Shown here one piece after another: positions 1-6,545 of a stretch of DNA of 7,841 nucleotides; within the stretch, counting starts at the first letter, position 1; each line of letters opens with the position of its first letter. The notes beneath the pieces were generated by a model that made no database searches, had not been told where the DNA came from, and saw only the letters and a program-made list of their open reading frames with translations. This DNA is from Deltaproteobacteria bacterium (GTDB lineage Bacteria; Desulfobacterota; DSM-4660; Desulfatiglandales; Desulfatiglandaceae): NCBI GenBank assembly GCA_021159525.1, contig JAGHEC010000445.1:1-7841 (forward strand). Direction: 5' to 3'. The position numbers and the translations under genes were made by a program.

Positions 1-48
1 AGAGACGGCACCCTCCCGGCAGTCGCGTCAGAAAAACCCTCCTGCCCC
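1..48. repeat. Right arm of a palindromic repeat element (partial copy)
   Basis: Bases 1-17 match 7825-7841 in direct orientation with one mismatch (A/G at position 10). Bases 31-48 (gaaaaaccctcctgcccc) are the reverse complement of 7693-7710 with one mismatch. Together these suggest that the window opens inside one copy of the element whose other copy lies at 7693 to beyond 7841. The end of the repeat lies only 3 bp from the stop codon of the methyltransferase gene (52-54). No U-run or stem typical of an intrinsic terminator for the minus-strand operon is visible here. The identification as one family rests on these two short matches and is inferred. Confidence 0.6.
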
Positions 49-51
49 TAT

Positions 52-933
52 TTATTGAGCTATTACCTTTGGCGTGAAGATTTGCCAGTGATGATGGGCC
101 CAGAGCCTTTTGAGCCAAGCGGGTCCATTTTCCAGGAATGCATATCTTTTAATGCGCCTTTTCATGGCCCTGTCCTTGCCTGTATAATAATCGAGAATGC
201 AGAGCCGATTCTTCCGGGCCACCCCTTTTTGCAGCGCTCTGACATAGGTCCTCAGGCCTATTTTGTTAAAGAGGTTCTCCTTTGGCATACCGATATCGGG
301 CCAGGGGGGCACGTCCAGGAAACCGCTTTCTTCCAAGCTCCAGTTTGCTTTCCTCATAAGCTCTCTGATGAACCTTGGGCTCAGCGGGCTTGTTTTAAAA
401 TCCGGGCGTCTTTCTATCAGCAGGTTGAAAAAAGGGCCGAGCAGATTGCTCCGGTTGGGGACGCATATAAAGACCGCTTTTCGCGTAACACGCGCCAGCT
501 CCGGCAACAGGGCCTTTACATGAACCGGGGGCCCGAGCGCGGCAAAATTCCAGCTCATATCGAATGCGGCGTCTTCAAATGGCAGAGATTGGCATGGACT
601 GGAAACGCAGACAAGATGCACGTCCAGGGAAAGCTCGTGCCAAATTTTTTTGACCAAGGTCAGCCTCTCCCTGCTGTGATCCGCCAGGGTCACCTCTGCG
701 CCGTGCCCGGCCCACCACAGGCTGTTGATCCCCGAAATGCCCGTCATGCCAAAAACAGGGGCTTCAAGAACCCTGTCAACTCCGTATCTGCCTTTTATTC
801 TTCTGAAATGGGCGTGAAGAACAAACCGTTCATAGGTCGTCCCAAGTCCCTCGTCACGCGTCCTGAAAAAATCCTTCCAATTTTCAGTCAGCCGGAATGC
901 GTGTTCTTTTGCTGCCGAGTCATTGATCGTCAT
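52..933 (-). CDS. Class I SAM-dependent methyltransferase
   Basis: A 293-residue soluble protein, probably a Rossmann-fold methyltransferase acting on a sugar or another cytoplasmic intermediate of the glycan pathway. Residues 55-70 (VLEAPVFGMTGISGIN) sit where motif I normally reads like VLDLGCGTG, so the SAM loop is divergent. Residues 81-88 (VTLADHSR) fit strand 2 with its acidic ribose-binding residue. PFEDAAFDMSWNFAAL (118-133) fits motifs II/III, followed by LPELARVTRKAVFICVPN (143-160) as the next helix and strand. The C-terminal third is basic and holds a PPWPD stretch. The start codon overlaps the stop of the upstream membrane-protein gene (ATGA, 930-933), which points to translational coupling, with a GGTGA just upstream of the ATG. 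This is the last gene of the operon. Its TAA stop and last codons lie in a 10-bp motif that recurs upstream of wecB. The substrate cannot be told from sequence. Confidence 0.82.
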   Translation of the reverse strand: MTINDSAAKEHAFRLTENWKDFFRTRDEGLGTTYERFVLHAHFRRIKGRYGVDRVLEAPVFGMTGISGINSLWWAGHGAEVTLADHSRERLTLVKKIWHELSLDVHLVCVSSPCQSLPFEDAAFDMSWNFAALGPPVHVKALLPELARVTRKAVFICVPNRSNLLGPFFNLLIERRPDFKTSPLSPRFIRELMRKANWSLEESGFLDVPPWPDIGMPKENLFNKIGLRTYVRALQKGVARKNRLCILDYYTGKDRAMKRRIKRYAFLENGPAWLKRLWAHHHWQIFTPKVIAQ

Positions 934-2546
934 TTCACCGAGCTGTTTTGCGTCGAATGGTCCTGCCTGTTTTCCGAATCGCCCACCGCACGCAACCGAT
1001 AGACCGGGTGCAGAGGTGAGTCAATAATCCTGTCAACCATGATCGTTGAGCCCAGCTTGTATTGGAGATACCGGGTGATGTCGTTTAACCTCTGGATCTT
1101 GTCCCGGGGGTTTTCCAGTTTCAGGCTTTTCAGGTGCTCCTTGAAGACTTGAATCAGGCCGATACGCCAATCCAGGGTCTCCACCAGGTAAAGGGGCCTT
1201 TTAGTCAAAAGTTCTCTGAACCCGTGTTTGGATGCGACTCCGGGGATGCATGCGAAGGAAATCCAGAAAGGTTTGTTCAATCGATGGAATACGGGTTCGC
1301 CTTCCCTGACGCCCTTTTCAACGTAGGCCGCAGGACGGCCCTCGAAAAGATCCATGGATTTTTCATGAAATGTCATTGAGGCATAGGTGACTCCGAAACA
1401 GTAGTCTGCAAGTATGATCCCGTTGTCCGGCATCCTTTTGGAAAGCGCATGTATCACCCTTGCCAATTCTTTGGAATAGGCCGTCGGACGGCTGATGAGA
1501 AATTCAAAAGAAATCAGCACGTAAAAAGACAGTATGAGTATGATGGCAAGCGATCGCAAACCTCCCTTTATCCCCATCCAATCGAGGCACTTCAGGATGC
1601 CGTGCGATCCCAGCAGACTGACCGCGACGAAGGAGATGATCAGGTGGTCTCCTGAAAGAAGACCCAGGTTAAAGAGATACACCATGAACGGGATCAGGAA
1701 GAAGAGCGTCAGCCCCCATTGCCTCCTGTCATTTTTGTATACTACGGCGAAACCCGTCATGACGAAAAATAAAACGATGTTGAACGATCTGCCGTATGCC
1801 TCGATGATTCGGTAGACAACCTCGCGCAATAGGCCTGTCCAGCTGAATTCATCAAGAAAGATGGCGGGTGAATAAATGGCCTGTGTAAATACCTCGACAA
1901 CCTTTGAGCCGTTCCACAGCATGACGGCGATGAAGGCAGTTGCAATCGGGGCCAAGAAAAAGGTCGCCTGCCTTGTGCCGGAGCGATTCGTGTACATGAG
2001 ATAGCCGATGGGGGCCAGGGCAAGGAGGGATGTGGGCGTAATTGAAATGGCGATGAGCAAACAGAGGCTCGAGATAAAAGGCATCTGTTTCTGAATAAAC
2101 GCGAGCGAAAGGAGGACAAAGGCGAGCTGGGGAACATAGACTTCCCCATGAATGGAAAAGAGCCAGAACGTCCCTGAAAACATCAGGAGCAACGCTGCGA
2201 CAAGGCCCTGCAGATGGTCTTTTGTCGTAAGAAATGAAAACTCATAGAGGCTCGACACTGAGACGCCCCCGAGGAACTGCGAGAGCAATCCCAGGGTCTC
2301 TGGCGGCGTGTAACCGAACCGGCCCAGGAGGGCCTGACAAAACGAGCCGATCACATAGTATCCAAAATGAACGACAGGTCCTTCAAGGGTTTTGATGGCG
2401 CGGGCGTAAAGAAAGGTGTCCACGTTGCAAGGCACAGGAATCCTGAATGCGCAAAAGAACAGGAACGAAAAAAGAAACAGCAAGAGTGCGGTAGCGCAGC
2501 GTTCTTTTGGCAAAGCGGCTGAAATGACTTGATAGGTTTGGCTCAT
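930..2546 (-). CDS. Multi-pass membrane protein, GT-C-like glycosyltransferase (DUF2723/PMT-like)
   Basis: A 538-residue integral membrane protein. Hydrophobic segments are visible at about residues 18-36, 86-104, 113-131, 137-150, 157-184, 197-211, 256-270, 278-296, 301-314 and 331-351. They are followed by a soluble C-terminal part of roughly 190 residues. The layout resembles GT-C enzymes: after the first membrane segment comes an extracytoplasmic loop with an acidic residue (NVDTFLYARA, D43), then HFGYYVIGS (60-68), then FWLFSIHGEVYVPQL (127-141). The last recalls the EVY stretch of DUF2723/TMEM260-type proteins. GT-C enzymes use polyprenyl-phosphate sugars on the outer face of the membrane, which suits the DPM1-like gene in the same operon. 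It overlaps the SDR gene upstream and the methyltransferase gene downstream by 4 bp each. No Wzx- or Wzy-specific signature was seen, but an O-antigen polymerase-like or other membrane role cannot be excluded. Family assignment is by pattern memory only. Confidence 0.68.
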   Translation of the reverse strand: MSQTYQVISAALPKERCATALLLFLFSFLFFCAFRIPVPCNVDTFLYARAIKTLEGPVVHFGYYVIGSFCQALLGRFGYTPPETLGLLSQFLGGVSVSSLYEFSFLTTKDHLQGLVAALLLMFSGTFWLFSIHGEVYVPQLAFVLLSLAFIQKQMPFISSLCLLIAISITPTSLLALAPIGYLMYTNRSGTRQATFFLAPIATAFIAVMLWNGSKVVEVFTQAIYSPAIFLDEFSWTGLLREVVYRIIEAYGRSFNIVLFFVMTGFAVVYKNDRRQWGLTLFFLIPFMVYLFNLGLLSGDHLIISFVAVSLLGSHGILKCLDWMGIKGGLRSLAIILILSFYVLISFEFLISRPTAYSKELARVIHALSKRMPDNGIILADYCFGVTYASMTFHEKSMDLFEGRPAAYVEKGVREGEPVFHRLNKPFWISFACIPGVASKHGFRELLTKRPLYLVETLDWRIGLIQVFKEHLKSLKLENPRDKIQRLNDITRYLQYKLGSTIMVDRIIDSPLHPVYRLRAVGDSENRQDHSTQNSSVK

Positions 2547-3520
2547 CCCAAGAGACCCAAATATTTTGTGAATTCCTCAAGGGTATTTGCGGGCTGAAAC
2601 CCGATCAAGGAATCCGTACCGCGGGTATCGAAGAACCAGTCCCTGGAAAGGCGTTTCACACGGCCCGCACATCGAGTGCAATGCGATGCGGAAAAAACAG
2701 TTTCCAGGGCTGCAAAGACTGTGTTGGGGAGTGTCAGGATTCGGGGATAAATCCTACCAAAGTAGAATGAATGGATTAAATCGACCAGATCACTTAACAG
2801 AACAGGGCCTTCATCTGCCGCGATGAAGACCCTGTTGTGGAGACCCTCAAGTTTCAATATCCTCAGGAACATGTTGGCCAGGCGGACTGCAGAAACGAGA
2901 TGAATCCGATGGCTGCAAAAGGGGAGGGGCAAAAGCCTCTTTTTGACCAGCCGGATTAGTGTGAATGGAAACCCCCTGTCGCGCAGGCCATATGCGATGG
3001 TTGGCCTGATGATACAGGCGTCAAGCCCTTTGCCGATAAAACGTTGGACCGCTTGCTCTGCCGAGAATTTGGACCGATGGTACCGGCTGTCAGGGTTGAG
3101 CCCTGTGGAGAGCCCCGCCGGGACATGCTCGGGCACGGCCCCGTACACGCCCACTGAGCTGCAATAGATGAACTTGTTGACGCCGTGTCTGTAGGATGCG
3201 GCGAGCAGCTTTTCTGTGCCCTGGATGTTTACCTTATTATAGTCTTCTTTTCTCCCTTTTCCTTCACCGGTCAGTGCGGCAATGTGAATAACGTTTCTAA
3301 TCCGCCGGTCTGTGAAAACTTGCGTGAGCAGATCAGGGTCGTAAAACCGGCCCCGGACGAGAATTGCCCCCTGTCTTTCCAGCTCAAGGGTGTTTTTGTG
3401 CCCCCTCCCTCCGCGCACAATCGCTATGACCGGCCATGTCCGGTCCAGCAACAACGCCTCGGCCACATGAGATCCGATAAATCCCGTAGCCCCGGTCAAC
3501 AAGGTGAATTCTGCCGGCAT
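2543..3520 (-). CDS. NAD(P)-dependent epimerase/dehydratase, extended SDR family
   Basis: A 325-residue cytoplasmic enzyme of the nucleotide-sugar-modifying SDR type. The N-terminus has the dinucleotide-binding GATGFIG (10-16). HIAALTG follows at 79-85, the serine strand YCSSVGVYG at 119-127 and the catalytic YxxxK as Y147-H-R-S-K151. IIRPTIAYG (170-178) is the usual segment after the active site. Length and order match sugar-nucleotide 4-epimerases, dehydratases and reductases. The substrate is unknown, and 3-beta-HSD-like relatives share these motifs. The C-terminal region carries HCTRC (280-284), an unusual close cysteine pair of unknown meaning. The ATG at 3518-3520 lies 26 bp after the radical SAM stop; GAGAGG in that gap is rather far from the start for a strong ribosome-binding site. 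The TGA overlaps the ATG of the membrane-protein gene (2543-2546). Confidence 0.88.
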   Translation of the reverse strand: MPAEFTLLTGATGFIGSHVAEALLLDRTWPVIAIVRGGRGHKNTLELERQGAILVRGRFYDPDLLTQVFTDRRIRNVIHIAALTGEGKGRKEDYNKVNIQGTEKLLAASYRHGVNKFIYCSSVGVYGAVPEHVPAGLSTGLNPDSRYHRSKFSAEQAVQRFIGKGLDACIIRPTIAYGLRDRGFPFTLIRLVKKRLLPLPFCSHRIHLVSAVRLANMFLRILKLEGLHNRVFIAADEGPVLLSDLVDLIHSFYFGRIYPRILTLPNTVFAALETVFSASHCTRCAGRVKRLSRDWFFDTRGTDSLIGFQPANTLEEFTKYLGLLG

Positions 3521-3546
3521 ACCAATTCAAACAACCTCTCCCCCCA

Positions 3547-4623
3547 TCAATCACCTGTCACATAATGACGTGCAATTCTAAAGAGCGTCTTGGGCTCAAA
3601 CAGCATATTGGTGTAGCTGACATTGGCCAAGGGGCACCAGCAGCGTTTTTCCTTAATGTGCTTGCGCACTTGGGCCGCCTTTTCGGAAAACCAGACATTC
3701 CTGAAATCATACCCGTTCTCTTTGAGGTTGCCCATGGATTCCGCGCGGGTACAACAGGCCCAGACATCGCCGTCAGGTGCAATGTGGGCCGATGCAACCC
3801 CTGCATAGCAGGGGATGACCTGCCGTTGTTCCTGAAGCGTCTGTTTTGCAATCCGGTGGTATTCCATGCGGAATGCACGGGCGATTTTCCCCATTGGATT
3901 CAATGGGGTCTTTTTTGAGGCGGAGATGAGATGGCCCGCGGCCCTTTCATACGACCGGAGGTCCGGCGCGATGTCGAAACCCACTGTGCCAAGTTCTTCA
4001 CGCTCTTGGGCAATTTCCGCGATAACCGAATCCGGACCAAGCGCCGTCACGTAGTGGTGGATCTGAGGGATGCGATTTACGTTAAATCTGGAGATAACCG
4101 TATGAAAACCGATGGTCAGGTTATTCAACCGGAGGCGCTTCAAGGCATGAAATGTCTCCATGACCTTGGTGAAGCCGCCCTGAACTCCCCTGATTTTATC
4201 ATGCCGGTCTCCCACATCATCCACGGACAGATTAATAATGAGCTGCGAGTGAACACAATGTGCGGCAATTTCAGATGCCCATTCGGGAATTCTATGGGTC
4301 ATCAGACCGTTTGTGGGGATATTGATGATAAACGGCCGGCAGATGTCGTATAGCGATCCCACCAGTGCGGGTAAATCCGCACGGAGGAACGGCTCCCCGC
4401 CGCTGATAGTCACCCAGAAGGGCGACTTCCCGAGGCTGTGAAATATCTGTCGCCATTCCTCCAAATCCAGTTCATCGAATGTCTTTTTGTAGATGTTGCA
4501 GGTAAGACAGCGCGAATTGCATCTGCAGGTGACGCTCAGGGTGAGATTGATCGGGAGGTGGCAAGGCCTACCAAGGACTCTGGACAGAAAAAGGGATGGG
4601 AGATGGACCAGGGCCTTAAACAT
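3547..4623 (-). CDS. Radical SAM protein with SPASM-like C-terminal domain
   Basis: A 358-residue iron-sulfur enzyme. The radical SAM motif CxxxCxxC is CNSRCLTC (C35, C39, C42), preceded by the strand INLTLSVTCR. The SAM-binding GGEP is at 75-78 (TISGGEPFLR). The C-terminal part has C272-YAG, then APDGDVWACC (282-291), then C328-W-C330, the pattern of a SPASM/Twitch domain that holds an auxiliary 4Fe-4S cluster. Such proteins modify peptides or do sugar and lipid chemistry; the substrate here is unknown. No small precursor-peptide gene is visible next to it. I chose the ATG at 4621-4623 because it begins one base after the stop of the upstream glycosyltransferase gene (TGA-T-ATG) and has GGAA at suitable spacing. 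An in-frame ATG at 4690-4692 would give 381 residues but would overlap the upstream gene by 68 bp. The context is a glycan operon, so modification of a sugar or a glycan carrier is the simplest inference. Confidence 0.88.
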   Translation of the reverse strand: MFKALVHLPSLFLSRVLGRPCHLPINLTLSVTCRCNSRCLTCNIYKKTFDELDLEEWRQIFHSLGKSPFWVTISGGEPFLRADLPALVGSLYDICRPFIINIPTNGLMTHRIPEWASEIAAHCVHSQLIINLSVDDVGDRHDKIRGVQGGFTKVMETFHALKRLRLNNLTIGFHTVISRFNVNRIPQIHHYVTALGPDSVIAEIAQEREELGTVGFDIAPDLRSYERAAGHLISASKKTPLNPMGKIARAFRMEYHRIAKQTLQEQRQVIPCYAGVASAHIAPDGDVWACCTRAESMGNLKENGYDFRNVWFSEKAAQVRKHIKEKRCWCPLANVSYTNMLFEPKTLFRIARHYVTGD

Positions 4624-4624
4624 A

Positions 4625-5551
4625 TCAGTTCCATGATTTTGTAGACGGGGAAATGTCCCAGATTGCAGGTGCATGTTTTCGCGCGTACACATCTATAGTT
4701 CCAAGAACCCTTGCGGTCAGCTCCAGACAAGCAGTCCCCAATGTCCACAGAATGTGCTTCATACACCACGACTGGTATCGAATTGCCATTTTCAGGATAC
4801 CTGTAAGGCGGCTGGTGCTCACCCGATATCCGTGTTTGCGGAAAAGGTATGCATGACCGGCCGCTATTCGTCTTCTCTGCCGCAGGAAGTCCCTCACGGT
4901 TTCAGGCCCCTTGTTCCTGACCACAGCTTCCGGCACATAGCACAGCTTATATCCTGTCTTGGTCAGAATGGCCTCGATGCTGGCCTCGTCAACCGCGGTA
5001 TCCTCGGGGATCTCGCGGACGACATTCCTGAACGCGACGAGTTCCCCCAGCTTGGGATTTGTCAACGAAACGGCGTGGTGGAGTGACCACAGAAGATGCC
5101 CTGCATAACCCATAAATGTGTTCACTGAATTAATGGGAATGGGTCTGCCGCCGGTCATGCCCACCTCTGGCAGGACAAAAGGGGCTGTCAGCCTGTTGAT
5201 GGCCCCCGGCTCGGGCACGGTATCAGCGCTCTCCAGGATACAGATATGGCCGGACGCAACAGCAAGGAACCGGTTGACGGCCGATGCCTTCCCCTTCCTT
5301 CGGGTCTGGACAATGAGGTGGATGCGGGGGTCTTGTTTGATGAAATCGCGCACAACAGCTTCTGTCCTGTCTGTACACCCGGATGCCACCACAATGATTT
5401 CTTTCAGGTTGGCATGGACAAGCTTCTGCTTCAGGAGGGCGTCGAGGAGCCGGCCGATGCCTTCCTCTTCATTGTAGGCCATAATCCCGATGGACAGGTC
5501 AAGCATGTGTCGATCAGAGGTTTCGAGTTCAGGGGTTAAATGGCAATTCAT
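4625..5551 (-). CDS. Family 2 glycosyltransferase (GT-A fold)
   Basis: A 308-residue glycosyltransferase. The GT2 nucleotide-binding start is LSIGIMAYNEEEGIGRLL (19-36), followed by EIIVVASGCTDRT (51-63). The position of the metal-binding DxD is LESADTVPEP (106-115), so the motif is ESAD rather than a clear DxD. VDEAS (187-191) can supply the catalytic base. QRRRI (225-229) resembles the QxxRW motif of processive enzymes, but lacks the W. The C-terminal part (about 247-290) is amphipathic to hydrophobic and may bind the membrane. The acceptor and donor are unknown. The chosen ATG (5549-5551) has a weak GGGA before it. An in-frame ATG at 5504-5506 (residue 16) would begin right before the GT2 core and is an alternative. 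The stop is one base from the radical SAM start, so the two are probably coupled. The gap to the upstream gene is 68 bp with no recognisable element. Confidence 0.87.
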   Translation of the reverse strand: MNCHLTPELETSDRHMLDLSIGIMAYNEEEGIGRLLDALLKQKLVHANLKEIIVVASGCTDRTEAVVRDFIKQDPRIHLIVQTRRKGKASAVNRFLAVASGHICILESADTVPEPGAINRLTAPFVLPEVGMTGGRPIPINSVNTFMGYAGHLLWSLHHAVSLTNPKLGELVAFRNVVREIPEDTAVDEASIEAILTKTGYKLCYVPEAVVRNKGPETVRDFLRQRRRIAAGHAYLFRKHGYRVSTSRLTGILKMAIRYQSWCMKHILWTLGTACLELTARVLGTIDVYARKHAPAIWDISPSTKSWN

Positions 5552-5619
5552 TTCCCACGATGGGGCGAGGCCCGGAACCTTGAACTCACTGGTACATTTC
5601 CGAGGTTAGGTTCAGCCCT

Positions 5620-6435
5620 TTATCCCGGATCTTGGTCCGATTTCCAATGCTGCCCCGGGTTATTGAGATGATGCTTGGAAATGAACTCATCGTAATCTTT
5701 CAGCAGGAAAGGCAGGTGCGCCCATACGTCTCGCCACGGGGCATGACATTTGAGGGTGATCCAGAAGGCCTCCCACACGACCTTTCTCGATATCTTTGAG
5801 CAGCCATAGGCCCGCTCGCGAAATATGATCGGGACCTCGGCCACCTTGAATCCATGCTTGAAGGCCAGGTAGGTCATCTCGATCTGGAAGGCATACCCGT
5901 CCGAATTGATCTGTTCAAGGTCGATGGCTTCCAGTACCTTCCTTCTGTAACAGCGAAAGCCCGCGGTGAAATCCCAGACTGGCTTTACCATAACAAAAGA
6001 TACAAAGATATTGGCGAGTTTGCTCAGCAGCAGCCTGCGAAAGCGCCATCCCTCCACCCTTACGCCATTAATATACCTGCTCCCGATAACGAGGTCTGCA
6101 TTGTTTGAGGCCTCAACCAGACGGGCGATATAGCCGGGGTCATGAGAAAAATCAGCATCCATTTCCATGATCAGGTCCGCGCCTTGCCCGAGGGCCGCCT
6201 TGAACCCCTCTATGTAAGCGGAGCCTAAACCGGCCTGACAGGGCCTGTGGATCACTTGCAAGTGCGGGTATCTCCCGCGCAGGGCATCAGCAATTTTTCC
6301 CGTGCCGTCAGGGGAATTGTCGTCCACCACAATAATGTAAAAGCCCGGATGAAGCGAGAAGATGCGCTCCACAAGCTCCTTAAGATTGCTGGCTTCGTTG
6401 AATGTGGGGATAACGATATATATGGCCATGGTCAT
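5620..6435 (-). CDS. Polyprenol-phosphate-mannose-synthase-like glycosyltransferase (DPM1-like GT2)
   Basis: A 271-residue family 2 glycosyltransferase close in motif order to dolichyl/polyprenyl-phosphate mannose synthases. It has YIVIPTFNEASNLKELV (6-22), VVDDNSPDGT (36-45), GLGSAYIEGF (69-78), the metal site MDADFSHDP (92-100) and VIGSRY (116-121). DFTAGFRCY (155-163) and GYAFQIEM (180-187) follow, then RERAYGCSKIS (206-216), which corresponds to the family's G-x-SK region. It lacks the C-terminal membrane domain of the longer fused forms; its length fits the soluble catalytic form. The expected reaction is transfer of mannose or a related sugar from a GDP- or UDP-donor to polyprenyl phosphate at the cytoplasmic membrane face; the actual sugar is not determined. 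The ATG at 6433-6435 follows AGGGGG by four bases; a second ATG two codons later is possible. The ribosome-binding site lies at the edge of an inverted repeat (6443-6470). Confidence 0.9.
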   Translation of the reverse strand: MTMAIYIVIPTFNEASNLKELVERIFSLHPGFYIIVVDDNSPDGTGKIADALRGRYPHLQVIHRPCQAGLGSAYIEGFKAALGQGADLIMEMDADFSHDPGYIARLVEASNNADLVIGSRYINGVRVEGWRFRRLLLSKLANIFVSFVMVKPVWDFTAGFRCYRRKVLEAIDLEQINSDGYAFQIEMTYLAFKHGFKVAEVPIIFRERAYGCSKISRKVVWEAFWITLKCHAPWRDVWAHLPFLLKDYDEFISKHHLNNPGQHWKSDQDPG

Positions 6436-6442
6436 CTGGCCC

Positions 6443-6470
6443 CCTGCCGGGCTAAAACCGTGTCGGCAGG
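6443..6470 (-). promoter_or_regulatory. Small inverted repeat next to the ribosome-binding site of the DPM1-like gene
   Basis: In the 110-bp gap between wecB and the DPM1-like gene, cctgccg (6443-6449) and cggcagg (6464-6470) form a perfect 7-bp inverted repeat with a 14-base loop. On the minus-strand transcript the 3' arm ends in AGG and is followed directly by GGG, so the AGGGGG Shine-Dalgarno overlaps the stem. It could reduce translation of the second gene or simply be a chance hairpin. There is no U-run after it, so it is not a typical intrinsic terminator. Nothing else is recognised in this gap. Confidence 0.3.
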
Positions 6471-6545
6471 TCTTGTGCAGGATTTCATGGGATTGGAAAA
6501 TACCCTTTGCCTGTCAAATCTGCCGCGGGAATATGGCGACCTGAA

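Noticed and set aside
1..51. Intrinsic terminator after the last gene
   Set aside because: The minus strand has ggagggtttttc here, but no stable stem ends directly before the T-run. It is better explained as the repeat arm.
55..1002. Long plus-strand open frame (about 315 codons) opposite the methyltransferase
   Set aside because: Its translation shows no recognisable domain and it lies antisense to a gene with clear methyltransferase motifs. It is best explained as a shadow of the real gene's codon pattern.
1757..2149. Minus-strand open frame in a different frame inside the membrane-protein gene
   Set aside because: It is fully contained in the 538-residue gene, has low-complexity composition and no motif, so it is not a separate gene or evidence of a frameshift.
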